The position numbers were made by a program, and so were the translations under genes. The notes beneath the pieces are model-generated. The model did no database searches and was not told the DNA's origin. It worked only from the letters and a program-made list of their open reading frames with translations. From assembly GCA_030447725.1 (NCBI GenBank), contig JAUJOQ010000002.1:329916-393915 (forward strand): DNA of 64,000 bases, in the 5' to 3' direction. Positions 42,657 through 51,034 of this stretch are shown here, in pieces; the stretch's first letter is position 1; the number at the start of each line of letters is the position of its first letter. This DNA comes from Thermoleophilaceae bacterium (GTDB lineage: Bacteria > Actinomycetota > Thermoleophilia > Solirubrobacterales > Thermoleophilaceae).

Positions 42657-43520
42657 ATGGAACCTACCCGCGTACCCGTCCCCGATCCCCAGTCGCCCGC
42701 CGGCTACTACCCGCCCGCCTACGCTCCGGAGCCGGCTGACAAGCCTCCCGTCTGGAAGCGCGCGGGCGGCCTGATCCTGGCTGCCGGCCTGCTGCTGCTC
42801 AAGTTCGGGGCCAAGCTCAAGGGGCTCCTTCTGCTGCTGCCGAAGCTGAAGATCCTGACCACCAGCGCCTCGATGCTGGTGTCGATCGGCGCCTACACGC
42901 TGATCTGGGGCTGGCGGTTCGCGGTGGGCTTCGTAGTCCTGCTCTTCGTGCACGAGATGGGGCACGTGTTCCAGCTGCGCCGCGAGGGGATCAAGGCCAG
43001 CGCGCCGATGTTCATCCCCTTCGTCGGAGCGCTGGTTGCGATGAAGGAGCTGCCCAAGGACGCCGCTGCGGAGGCGCGCGTTGGCCTGGCCGGGCCGATC
43101 CTGGGCTCCCTCGGCGCTCTCCTTCCACTGGGGGTCTACGCACTCACCGGCAACGAGCTGTTCCAGGCGCTGGCGTTCGTCGGCTTCTTCCTCAACCTGT
43201 TCAACCTGTTGCCGGTGCTGCCGCTCGACGGCGGGCGCGCGATGGCGGCGCTGTCTCCCGCGATGTGGCTGGTGGGCTACGGGCTGCTGATCGCGGTCAC
43301 CTTCGTCGCCCCCAACCCGATCATGATCCTGATTCTGCTGCTCGGTGGCTTCGAGACGTACCGGCGCTGGAAGGCGCGCAGAAGCCACGAGGCGCAGGAG
43401 TACCACCGCGTGCCGCGGCTCACCCGCTTCAAGGTGGCGGGCGTCTATGTCGGCCTGGCGGTGCTGCTGGCCGTAGGCATGGACGCCACCTTCCTGGAGC
43501 GTGACTTCTCGGACGTGTAG
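42657..43520 (+). CDS. Site-2 protease (M50) family membrane metalloprotease
   Basis: A 287-residue intramembrane protease. The zinc site is HEMGH (in VLLFVHEMGHVFQLRREG), and the third ligand lies in NLLPVLPLDGGR. An N-terminal Pro-rich cytosolic segment precedes the first helices. Roughly six membrane helices are present and no PDZ or CBS domain is seen, placing it in the minimal subgroup. S2P proteases release membrane-tethered regulators such as anti-sigma factors, but no such target is encoded alongside. Confidence 0.87.
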   Translation: MEPTRVPVPDPQSPAGYYPPAYAPEPADKPPVWKRAGGLILAAGLLLLKFGAKLKGLLLLLPKLKILTTSASMLVSIGAYTLIWGWRFAVGFVVLLFVHEMGHVFQLRREGIKASAPMFIPFVGALVAMKELPKDAAAEARVGLAGPILGSLGALLPLGVYALTGNELFQALAFVGFFLNLFNLLPVLPLDGGRAMAALSPAMWLVGYGLLIAVTFVAPNPIMILILLLGGFETYRRWKARRSHEAQEYHRVPRLTRFKVAGVYVGLAVLLAVGMDATFLERDFSDV

Positions 43521-43554
43521 GCATGCGAGCAGCCAAGGCGGGTAACCCCCGCTG

Positions 43555-44862
43555 ATGGTGAGAGCCACAGCGTCCCTCCTCCTCCTCGGCCTGCTGCTCA
43601 ACTGCCCCTCCGCGATGGCGCAGGAGACCGTCACGGGCAGCTCGCTGTCGCAGGCGGCCCAGGCGCTGTCTTCGAGCACGGTCTACGTGGATCCCCAGGC
43701 CGAGATGGCCATCAGCGAGGCGGAGGCGGAGCGCCTGCGCGACCGGATCCGAAGCGCCGGCGCCGGGCCGCTCAGGATCGCGATCCTCCCAGCGCGGGCG
43801 GCCGACGAGGCCGGCGGGGATCCGAGCGCGGCTCTCGAAGAGGTCGCGAACGAGATCCGCGAGCCGGGAACCTACGCGGCCCTGATCGGCTCCTCCTTCC
43901 AGGCCGGCTCGGCCGGGGGCGATCTGCCCCCGGGCACGGCGGCAGGGCTCGTGCGCGAGGCCCTCGAGGCCCGCCGGGCGCAGGGCACGAACGCGGTGCT
44001 GCTGGACTTCGTCGACCGCCTTGGCGACGCCCGCCGGGGCGACTCGAGCTCCGGTGGGGGCGGCGAGGGAGGGGGCGGGATCGGAACCGGTGCCTTCCTC
44101 CTGCTGCTGCTAGGCATCCCTGCGGCGCTGCTGGGCATCGGGCGCCTGCGCCGCCGGCGCCGGGAGCGCGAGGAGCTCGAGGAGGTGAAGGCCTTCGCCC
44201 GCGAGGACCTGGTGGCTTTGGGGCAGGACATCCGCGCGCTGGACCTCGACGTGGAGATGCCGGGTGTCGACCCCACCGCGAAGGCGGACTACGACCTGGC
44301 GGTCGAGCGCTACGGGCAGGCAGACGACGCCTGGGATCGCGCTAGCCACGTGGAGGACATGGAGGGGGTGGCCTCGTTGCTCGAGGAGGGCCGGTATGCG
44401 ATGACCTCCGCGAAGGCGCGACTCGATGGCCGCGAGGTGCCCGAGCGCCGGCCACCGTGCTTCTTCGACCCGCGTCACGGTCCGTCAGCCGGCGAGGCGG
44501 AGTGGGCGCCGCCCGGCGGCAGCCCCCGGCCGGTGCCGGTGTGCGCCGCCGATCTGCAGCGGATCGAGGACGGACTAGACCCCCAGGCCCGCAACGTGAC
44601 GGTGAACGGCCAGGAGGTGCCCTACTGGAACGCGGGTCCCGCCTATATGCCGTGGGCCGGGGGCTTCTTCGGTGGCGGGTTGCTCCCCGGACTGTTCATA
44701 GGGTCGATGATGGGTGGCGGCTTCGGGCTCTTCGGCGCAGGGTTCGGATCAGACGCCATGGCAGGAGACGGCGGCGACTTCGGAGGAGGCGACTTCGGGG
44801 GCCTCGATGACATCGGCGGCGGGGACTTCGGCGGCGGTGACTTCGGGGGAGGCGACTTCTAG
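43555..44862 (+). CDS. Exported membrane protein with Gly-Gly-Asp-Phe repeats, function unknown
   Basis: A 435-residue protein: signal peptide (SLLLLGLLLNCPSAMAQE), then an extracytoplasmic domain with VYVDPQAEMAISEAEAERLRDRI resembling TPM-type domains, then a membrane helix (GAFLLLLLGIPAALLGIGRL). A basic and helical cytosolic region with CFFDPRHG and VPVCAADLQRIEDG follows. The C-terminus is a hydrophobic Gly-rich stretch and repeated GGGDFGG units. Similar Gly-rich ends occur in TPM/YgcG proteins. No enzymatic motif is seen. It is convergent with smpB at 5 bp. Confidence 0.7.
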   Translation: MVRATASLLLLGLLLNCPSAMAQETVTGSSLSQAAQALSSSTVYVDPQAEMAISEAEAERLRDRIRSAGAGPLRIAILPARAADEAGGDPSAALEEVANEIREPGTYAALIGSSFQAGSAGGDLPPGTAAGLVREALEARRAQGTNAVLLDFVDRLGDARRGDSSSGGGGEGGGGIGTGAFLLLLLGIPAALLGIGRLRRRRREREELEEVKAFAREDLVALGQDIRALDLDVEMPGVDPTAKADYDLAVERYGQADDAWDRASHVEDMEGVASLLEEGRYAMTSAKARLDGREVPERRPPCFFDPRHGPSAGEAEWAPPGGSPRPVPVCAADLQRIEDGLDPQARNVTVNGQEVPYWNAGPAYMPWAGGFFGGGLLPGLFIGSMMGGGFGLFGAGFGSDAMAGDGGDFGGGDFGGLDDIGGGDFGGGDFGGGDF

Positions 44863-44867
44863 GCCCT

Positions 44868-45344
44868 TCAGCGCTCCGCCAGCGCCCGCTGGATCTCGCG
44901 CTGCTGGTCCTTCTCCTTCAGGGAGCGGCGCTTGTCGAAGTGGTCCTTGCCGCGCGCGAGCGCGATCTCGACCTTGGCCCGTGAGCCCTTGAAGTACAGC
45001 CGCGTGGGCACCAGCGTGAGGCCGCGCTCGGCGAGCGAGCCGGTGAGGCGCTCGATCTCCCTGCGGTGCAGCAGCAGCTTGCGGGTGCGCTCGGGCTCAT
45101 GGCCCTCCCGCGCGGCGGGCTGGTAGGGCGCGATGTGCACGTTGTGCAGCCACAGCTCGCCGTCCTCGAGCGCCGCATAGCCGTCCTTGAGCTGCACGCC
45201 GCCGTCGCGGATGGCCTTGACCTCAGAGCCCTGCAGTTGGATGCCGCACTCCCACCTGTCGAGCAGGTTGTAGCGGTACGCTGCCTGGCGGTTGCTGGCC
45301 ACGTCGCCGGCCTCCGCCTTGCGCTTCTTGCCCTTCTTGGCCAT
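44868..45344 (-). CDS. smpB: SsrA-binding protein SmpB
   Basis: A 158-residue SmpB. Hallmarks are the N-terminal VASNRQAAYRYNLLDRWECGIQLQGSEVKAIR, the HNVHIAPY segment, LVPTRLYFKG and the basic C-terminal tail (KDHFDKRRSLKEKDQQREIQRAL) that reads the empty mRNA channel. It binds tmRNA, encoded at 29788, and is essential for trans-translation. It lies 32 bp downstream of rnr, whose product degrades the faulty mRNA, so the two are likely co-expressed. Confidence 0.95.
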   Translation of the reverse strand: MAKKGKKRKAEAGDVASNRQAAYRYNLLDRWECGIQLQGSEVKAIRDGGVQLKDGYAALEDGELWLHNVHIAPYQPAAREGHEPERTRKLLLHRREIERLTGSLAERGLTLVPTRLYFKGSRAKVEIALARGKDHFDKRRSLKEKDQQREIQRALAER

Positions 45345-45376
45345 CGCTCGGACTCTAGTGCCGGGTGAACCGCGCC

Positions 45377-47110
45377 CTAGGCGGCGGGCACGAGGTCGAC
45401 GCGCCCGCGGGGGGCGTCGACCCGCTCGACCGCCACCGTGATCGAGTCGCCGATGCGCAGGGCGCGGCCGGAGCTCTCCCCGATCAGGGCCGTGCCCTCC
45501 TCGTTGAGCGTGTACCAGTCGCGCAGTCGTCGCGCTCCCAGAAAGCCCTCGAAGCCCTGCTCGCCGAAGCGGATGAACGCCCCCTTTGCCACCAGTCCCA
45601 CGATCTCGCCCTCAAGTGAGGGCGGTTCGTCCCCGCCGGCCTCGGCGAGAAAGCGCTCCAGGAGGAAGGCAAGGCAGACGTCGTCCGCCGAGCGCTCGAT
45701 CTTCATCGCCTCGCGCTCGCGCGCACTGGCCTCGACGCCCGCCTCCTCCAGCTCCCCGGCCCTGGGAGCCACCGCGTCGAGCCCTATCGAGCTGAGCAGC
45801 GCGCGGTGCACCACGAGGTCGGGATAGCGGCGGATCGGCGAGGTGAAGTGGGCGTAGTGCGCGCTTGCCAGGCCGGCGTGGCCGAGGTTGCGCGGCGTGT
45901 AGTAGGCCTGCTTGAGCGAGCGCAGCACCAGCGAGCTGAAGGAGAAGCGCCCGCGGCCGGAGGAGCGCACGAAGGCGGCGGCCATCCGCGACGCCTCGGC
46001 GGCCACATCGGCCGCCTGCTGGGGGCTCATCTGCTTCGGCACCGCGGGCGTGGGGATGTCAAGCGAGGCCAGCCGCGCCACCATGAACTCCACCGACTGG
46101 GGATCGGGCCGCTCGTGCACCCGGTAGAGGGTCGGCAGACGCCGCTGGGCCAGGTGCCCGGCCACCTGCTCGTTGGCCAGGATCATCAGCTCCTCGATCA
46201 GCGTGTGGGACTCCGTCGCCTGCTCGTAGCTCACGCCGGTCACGTCGCCGTCTTCGTCCCAGTCGAAGGAGGGCTCGAGCGAGTTGACCTCCAGCGAGCC
46301 ACGCTGCTCGCGGCGCTCGCGCAGGGCGCGGCTCACCCCGCGGGCGGCCTCGAGCGGCCCACCCCATGGGTCCTCCGCGCGGACGCGCCCGCAGAACACC
46401 TCGTCCACCTGCCCGTAGGTGAGCCGGGCGTCAGACCGGATGAGCGAGCGGTGAAAGCTCACCCGGCGCACGTCGGTGTGGGCGATGTCGATCTCCACGG
46501 TCACGGCGAGCTTGTCCTCCCCGGGCCGCAGTGAGCAGGCACGGCTCGACAGCGCCTCGGGCAGCATCGGCTCCACCGCGCCGGGGACGTAGACGCTGGT
46601 CGCCCGGCGCTCGGCCTCCCCATCGACCGCCCCGCCCGGGCGCACGTAGGCCGACACGTCGGCGATGTGCACCCACAGGCGCACGAACCCGTCATGGCGC
46701 TCGGCCGAGATGGCGTCGTCGAAGTCCTTCGCGTCGTCGGGATCGATGGTGAACGTGGCCCGGTCGCGCAGGTCGACGCGCGAGGCCTCGTCGCCCGCCG
46801 GCTCTGACTCCGCGGCCTCGGCCTCGGCCTTGCGGGGAAAGCTGCGCCTCAGGCCGCGGTCGAGCATCAGCCCCTCGAGCACATCGCGGGCCACCCACGG
46901 CTTGCCGAGCGTCCTCAGGACCCGGGCGCCGCGTTTGCCCGCGCCCACGAGCACGAGGTCGCCCACCGAGCCGCGAGGGTCCTCGAGGGCCACCTTCTCC
47001 CGACCCGCTCCGAACAGCGGCTCGGCCGCCAGGAAGCGCCCCTGCTTACGCAGGACGCCGACCATCGGAGAAAGGAACGGTGCCGGGCGGCGCCGCGCCC
47101 GGACGCTCAC
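45377..47110 (-). CDS. rnr: RNase R/RNB-family exoribonuclease
   Basis: A 577-residue RNB-domain enzyme, shorter than typical RNase R (about 700-800) because N-terminal RNA-binding domains are reduced. The catalytic motif FTIDPDDAKDFDDAIS contains the metal-binding aspartates. Later motifs are YVPGAVEPMLPEALSSRACSLRPGEDKLA and HFTSPIRRYPDLVVHR. An S1 domain (EGEIVGLVAKGAFIRFGEQGFEGFL) ends the protein. It degrades structured RNA 3' to 5' and helps tmRNA-mediated decay. The GTG start overlaps the stop of a tiny ORF (GTGA); MVGVLRKQG is an alternative start. Confidence 0.9.
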   Translation of the reverse strand: MSVRARRRPAPFLSPMVGVLRKQGRFLAAEPLFGAGREKVALEDPRGSVGDLVLVGAGKRGARVLRTLGKPWVARDVLEGLMLDRGLRRSFPRKAEAEAAESEPAGDEASRVDLRDRATFTIDPDDAKDFDDAISAERHDGFVRLWVHIADVSAYVRPGGAVDGEAERRATSVYVPGAVEPMLPEALSSRACSLRPGEDKLAVTVEIDIAHTDVRRVSFHRSLIRSDARLTYGQVDEVFCGRVRAEDPWGGPLEAARGVSRALRERREQRGSLEVNSLEPSFDWDEDGDVTGVSYEQATESHTLIEELMILANEQVAGHLAQRRLPTLYRVHERPDPQSVEFMVARLASLDIPTPAVPKQMSPQQAADVAAEASRMAAAFVRSSGRGRFSFSSLVLRSLKQAYYTPRNLGHAGLASAHYAHFTSPIRRYPDLVVHRALLSSIGLDAVAPRAGELEEAGVEASAREREAMKIERSADDVCLAFLLERFLAEAGGDEPPSLEGEIVGLVAKGAFIRFGEQGFEGFLGARRLRDWYTLNEEGTALIGESSGRALRIGDSITVAVERVDAPRGRVDLVPAA

Positions 47111-47154
47111 GGCGTCTCGAACCGGGCCGGGCGCCGCTGCGCCCGGACGCTCAC
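47107..47154 (-). other. Tandem duplication of the rnr start segment (15-codon mini-ORF)
   Basis: Between the S41 protease stop and rnr, the sequence GTGAGCGTCCGGGCG occurs twice, 44 bp apart. The first copy opens a mini-ORF encoding VSVRAQRRPARFETP, nearly the same as the start of rnr (VSVRARRRPAPF). Its GTG overlaps the protease stop and its TGA overlaps the rnr GTG, so both junctions are GTGA. Each copy also forms a GC hairpin (CCGGGCG/CGCCCGG). It may act as a relay for coupled translation. Confidence 0.6.
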
Positions 47155-48332
47155 GTGGCCGCGGCCTTCTCGGCCAGCGTTCGCAGCGCCTTGGGCAGAG
47201 CCTCGTCGCGATCGGTCTCGGGATCGTCTTTGGCCTTCACCGTGGGCACCACGCCCTTCTTGCCGATGTTCTCGCCGCTGGGCAGGAAGTACTCACCGAC
47301 GGTGATGTCGAGCACGCCGCCGTTGGACAGCTTCTCTAGCTCCTGGAAGACGCCCTTGCCGAACGTGCGCGTGCCAACGACGGTGGCGCGCTTCGAGTCG
47401 CGCAGGGCGCCGGTGACGATCTCGGAGGCCGAGGCGCTGCCACGGTCGACGAGGACCACCACCGGAATGTCGCCGTCGATGGCCTCTCCCTCGGCCTCGA
47501 ACTCACGCCGCGGGCGCGTGCGGCCCTCCGTGAACGTGATCAGGCCGTCCTCGACGAACTGCGAGGACACCAGCACCGCCTCGCGGAGCAGCCCGCCGCC
47601 ATTGCCGCGCAGGTCGAGCACGATTCCCTCGGCGCCCTTCTCGAGCAGACGGTCCACCTCCTGGCGCACCTTGGCGTGGGCGCCGTCGCTGAAGGTGGTG
47701 AGCGCCACGACTCCGTACTTCTCGCCGTCCACCCTGCGGATCCGGCCCTCGACCACGGGCACCTCGATCTTGGCCCGGGTCAGCTTGATCGTGCGCGGGG
47801 TGCCTTCGTCGGGATCCACCACCTCGAGCTTGACCTTCGTGCCCGCCTCGCCCTTGATGAGCGCGGTGGCCACGTCGCTGGACAGGCCGGCGAGCGACTT
47901 GCCGTCGACGGCGGTGATGAAGTCGCCCTGCTTGATGCCGCCCTTCTCGGCGGGGGAGCCCTCGAACACGCGGATCACGCGCAGGCCGCGGCGGTCCTCC
48001 TCGACGTTCATGCCCACGCCTTCGAACTCGCCCTGCACGGCCTGCTGGAACTGCTTGGCCTCCTCGGGCGAGAGGTAGTGCGAGAACTGGTCGCCGAGCC
48101 CTTCGACGATCCCCTTCAGCGAGCTCTCCTGGATGTCGGCCTCGTCGGTCTGCTTGTAGAAGTTGTCCTTGATCGAGTCGACGATCTCAGCGCGCAGGGC
48201 GCGGTCGTCGTCGACCAGCGTGTCGCGAGCGAGGTCGGGTAGCCGCTCGGGGTGGCCGCCCATCCAGATCCCGCCCAGGAACAAGAGCAGCCCGCAGGCT
48301 ACGGCGATCACTGTCTTGGAGAGTGAGGTCAT
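47151..48332 (-). CDS. S41 C-terminal processing peptidase (CtpA-like)
   Basis: A 393-residue protease anchored by an N-terminal helix (TVIAVACGLLLFLGGIWMGG). Its PDZ domain (VIRVFEGSPAEKGGIKQGDFITAVDG) is followed by the S41 catalytic domain, with the nucleophile Ser in VDRGSASASEIVTGAL and the general-base Lys in TRTFGKGVFQ. It cleaves envelope proteins at C-termini. It follows ftsX on the same strand, but an intrinsic terminator ends 6 nt before its ATG, so expression must depend on read-through or a promoter within that region. Confidence 0.92.
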   Translation of the reverse strand: MTSLSKTVIAVACGLLLFLGGIWMGGHPERLPDLARDTLVDDDRALRAEIVDSIKDNFYKQTDEADIQESSLKGIVEGLGDQFSHYLSPEEAKQFQQAVQGEFEGVGMNVEEDRRGLRVIRVFEGSPAEKGGIKQGDFITAVDGKSLAGLSSDVATALIKGEAGTKVKLEVVDPDEGTPRTIKLTRAKIEVPVVEGRIRRVDGEKYGVVALTTFSDGAHAKVRQEVDRLLEKGAEGIVLDLRGNGGGLLREAVLVSSQFVEDGLITFTEGRTRPRREFEAEGEAIDGDIPVVVLVDRGSASASEIVTGALRDSKRATVVGTRTFGKGVFQELEKLSNGGVLDITVGEYFLPSGENIGKKGVVPTVKAKDDPETDRDEALPKALRTLAEKAAAT

Positions 48333-48338
48333 TCCATG

Positions 48339-48363
48339 AAAAACGGGCCGCGAGGACGGCCCG
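48339..48363 (-). terminator. Intrinsic terminator just upstream of the S41 protease gene
   Basis: On the minus strand CGGGCCG-TCCTCG-CGGCCCG is followed immediately by TTTTT, a complete Rho-independent terminator with a 7-bp perfect stem. It lies downstream of ftsX and 6 nt upstream of the protease ATG. It would end the ftsE-ftsX transcript and, if read-through is controlled, act as an attenuator of the protease gene. Confidence 0.75.
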
Positions 48364-48409
48364 GGCGAAGGGTAGTGGGCGCCGAGCGCCGGGCACCCGG
48401 TGCGTGTCG

Positions 48410-49315
48410 TCAGACGCGCAGGAAGCGGCGCAGCGTGAGTGCGCTGCCCGCGGATGACACCGCGATGCAGGCCAGCAGCAGGAGCCCTATCAGCAGACCG
48501 AAGTCAATCGTCTCCGGCGCGGCCAGGAGGGCGAAGCGGTCCTCGAGCGGGTCGATGAACGTCTCCTTGGCGATCGTGAGCAGCAGCACGGCCAGCACGC
48601 CGCCCATGAAGCCCACGAACACGCCCTCGATCACGAACGGCCAGCGGATGAACCAGTTGGTGGCGCCCACGAGCTTCATCACCTCCACCTCGCGGCGGCG
48701 GGCGAAGATCGAGAGCCGGGTGGTGTTGGCCACCAAAGCGACCGAGGCGAAGATCAGCAGCGCCGCCAGGCCGGCGGTGAGGATCTTGACCAGGCTGGTG
48801 GCCGACAGGATCTTCGCGGTGTCCTCCTCCTTGTTTCGTACCTCGTCGATCGCGGCGAGGGAGGGAACGCGCACCCCATCGGCGTCCTTGGGCGCCAGGC
48901 GGTCGATGATCCCCGCTACCTCGCCCGGATCGTCGGGCACCACGCGAAAGGTGTCGGGCAGGGGGTTCTCGCCCAGCAGCTCGGCCCCCTCCTCGAAGGC
49001 AGCCGGGTTCTTCTCGCGCGCCGTGGCGAGACCCTCGTCCTTTGAGATGAACTCGACCGACTTCACGTTGGCGGTGCGTTCGATGGCGGTGCGCAGCTCG
49101 GTGCGCTCGGCCTCGGTGGAGCCGTCCTTCACGTAGACGTTGACCACCACGCGGTCGCGCACCTCGTTGGCCGTGCCGGTGGTGGCCTGCACGATCGGGA
49201 TGAACACTCCTAGCACCAGCGCGGTGAGCATCACCGTGAGCAGCGCCGCCAGAGCCGGCGCCGAGTTGCGCGAGAGGCCACGGATGGCCTCCTTGAGGAA
49301 GAACCCGAAGGGCAT
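48410..49315 (-). CDS. ftsX: Cell-division protein FtsX
   Basis: A 301-residue FtsX with a first membrane helix (LAALLTVMLTALVLGVFIPI) and a large extracellular domain (residues about 45-170: VVNVYVKDGSTEAERTEL, VKSVEFISKDEG). Three C-terminal helices (ILTAGLAALLIFASVALVANTTRL, with the ARRREVEVMKLVGATNWFIRWPF loop between) complete it. With FtsE it forms an ABC-type complex that activates peptidoglycan hydrolases at the septum. It starts 3 bp after ftsE. Confidence 0.93.
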   Translation of the reverse strand: MPFGFFLKEAIRGLSRNSAPALAALLTVMLTALVLGVFIPIVQATTGTANEVRDRVVVNVYVKDGSTEAERTELRTAIERTANVKSVEFISKDEGLATAREKNPAAFEEGAELLGENPLPDTFRVVPDDPGEVAGIIDRLAPKDADGVRVPSLAAIDEVRNKEEDTAKILSATSLVKILTAGLAALLIFASVALVANTTRLSIFARRREVEVMKLVGATNWFIRWPFVIEGVFVGFMGGVLAVLLLTIAKETFIDPLEDRFALLAAPETIDFGLLIGLLLLACIAVSSAGSALTLRRFLRV

Positions 49316-49318
49316 CGG

Positions 49319-50077
49319 CTAGTTGGGGTGACCCTCGGGGCCCACGCCCAGCTCGCCGCGCAGACGCACGGCGAACTCGGTGGTGGACTCGTCCGGGCGG
49401 TAGAGCCCGGAGAGCTCGTCGCGCACGATCCGGCCCTCGCGCAGCTCGATCACGCGCCGGCGCATCTTGTCCACCATCTCGTTGTCGTGGGTGGCCACGA
49501 CGACGGTGGTGCCCGTGCGGTTGATCCGGTAGATCAGCTGCATGATCCCGATCGAGGTCTCGGGATCGAGGTTGCCGGTCGGCTCGTCGGCCAGCAGCAG
49601 CGGCGGGTGGTTCACGAACGCGCGGGCGATCGACACCCGCTGCTGCTCGCCGCCCGACAGCTCGTCGGGAAAGTTGTGGAGCTTGGTGGAGAGGCCCACC
49701 AGGCGCAGGATGTCGGGCACCTTGCGGCGGATGTCGGTGCGCGGCTCGCCGATCACCTGCAGGGAGTACGCGACGTTGTCGTACACCGTGCGGTTTGGCA
49801 GCAGCTTGTAGTCCTGGAAGACGGTGCCGATGTTGCGCCGCAGCAGGGGGACCTTGGACGGGCTCACGTCGCCGAGCTTCTTGCCGGCGATCAGGATGTC
49901 GCCCGCGGAGGGGTCGAGTTCCTTGGTGAGCAGACGGATGGCCGTCGACTTGCCGCAGCCGGTGGGGCCCACGAGAAAGACGAACTCGCCGCGGCCGATC
50001 CTCGTCGAGGCCCGGTCGAGGCCCACGGAGCCGCCGTCGTAGATCTTCGACACCTCACGGAGCTCCACGACGGGCAC
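49319..50077 (-). CDS. ftsE: Cell-division ATPase FtsE
   Basis: About 252 residues. Walker A is [11 protein letters not shown], the Q-loop includes [19 protein letters not shown] (typical of FtsE), the signature is [14 protein letters not shown] and Walker B is [15 protein letters not shown]. The start is uncertain: GTG at 50077 ([16 protein letters not shown]) fits the family, while the ORF track uses TTG at 50143. It powers FtsX-dependent activation of wall hydrolases. Upstream 50078-50238 shows no other gene. Confidence 0.92.
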   Translation of the reverse strand: MPVVELREVSKIYDGGSVGLDRASTRIGRGEFVFLVGPTGCGKSTAIRLLTKELDPSAGDILIAGKKLGDVSPSKVPLLRRNIGTVFQDYKLLPNRTVYDNVAYSLQVIGEPRTDIRRKVPDILRLVGLSTKLHNFPDELSGGEQQRVSIARAFVNHPPLLLADEPTGNLDPETSIGIMQLIYRINRTGTTVVVATHDNEMVDKMRRRVIELREGRIVRDELSGLYRPDESTTEFAVRLRGELGVGPEGHPN

Positions 50078-50238
50078 GCCGACGCCCGGCGCGCCGGAGG
50101 GCGAGCGCTCGGCAATGGGTCGAGTGCGGAGTCGTGTGGCCAAGGGGACGTCACTTCATAGCGCACGGAGTCGGTCCAGGAGAAGGCGTGCAACGCCGTA
50201 TGCAGGGGTTTCCCGCGGTTATCGGGCGGTGCTCTTCG

Positions 50239-50976
50239 CTAGCGGATGCGCCAGCGGGCGAAGAGGTCGCCCTCCGCCTCGTAGAGCCACACCAGCTCCG
50301 CCTTCGCGGGCTCGAGCAGAGACCGCCCCTCCACCATCGCCGGCTCGCTGCCTCCTCCCACGATCTGGGGCGACGTGCAGTGAAAGAGCTCGTCCACCAC
50401 GCCCGCGGCCAGCAGGTGGGAGTTCAGCGTGGGCCCGCCCTCGCAGAGCACCGACCGCACGCCGTGCTCCTCGCGCAGGCGAGCGAGCAGCAGCGGCAGG
50501 TCATCGCCCGTGCGCAGGTACTGCACCTGGGCCGCCACCCCCTCGAGCTCGTGCTGGGCGGCGGTGGCCACGATCACGCGCGCCTCGGCCTCCTGCAGGA
50601 TCGGCAGGTCGGCGGGCAGGTTCAGGCGGCCGCTCACGATCACGGTGACCGGCTCGGGCTCGAGGCCCTCCTCCTCGCGCTTGGCGCGCAGCTCCTGGCT
50701 TTTCGTCGCCCGTCCGTAGCGCTCCACACGCACGGTGCCGGCACCAACCAGCAAGGCGTCGGCCTGGGTGCGCAGGTGGTGGAAGACGAGCCGGTCGGCC
50801 TCCCCCCCGAGCCCTCTGGTGGCGCCCTCGAGGGCGGCGCGACCGTCGATCGAGGTGACCATGTTGAGCACGAGGTACGGCCGGGGGCCCGTGGCCCGGG
50901 ACCCGAGTTCGAGACCCGAGATGAGCTGCTCGGGAGTGGTCTGGCCGGGGCGGGGATAGAGGCGCTGGAGTTGCAC
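50239..50976 (-). CDS. RibD C-terminal-domain (pyrimidine/dihydrofolate) reductase
   Basis: A 245-residue reductase starting at GTG 50976 (VQLQRLYPRPGQTTPEQLI). Motifs are LVLNMVTSIDGRAAL, DALLVGAGTVRVERYG, the NADPH-binding VTVIVSGRLNLPADLPIL and VRSVLCEGGPTLNSHLLAAGVVDEL. It matches the RibD reductase/RIB7 family that reduces a riboflavin-pathway pyrimidine; the deaminase domain is absent, so it could be a standalone reductase or a paralogue with another substrate. Confidence 0.85.
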   Translation of the reverse strand: MQLQRLYPRPGQTTPEQLISGLELGSRATGPRPYLVLNMVTSIDGRAALEGATRGLGGEADRLVFHHLRTQADALLVGAGTVRVERYGRATKSQELRAKREEEGLEPEPVTVIVSGRLNLPADLPILQEAEARVIVATAAQHELEGVAAQVQYLRTGDDLPLLLARLREEHGVRSVLCEGGPTLNSHLLAAGVVDELFHCTSPQIVGGGSEPAMVEGRSLLEPAKAELVWLYEAEGDLFARWRIR

Positions 50977-51034
50977 GCAGCCGCAGGCTAACCGCAGCCG
51001 AGCTGGGGGCTCCGAGCCGGTAGGGTCGCGCCGC

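Noticed and set aside
43533-43547. Small hairpin near GCGGGTAACCCCCGC upstream of the 43555 gene
   Set aside because: The stem is only five base pairs and could be chance in this GC-rich DNA.
41274-43679. 801-residue minus-strand ORF
   Set aside because: It is rich in His, Gln and Arg and lies antisense to LtrA and the site-2 protease gene, both with clear family motifs; it is a high-GC shadow.
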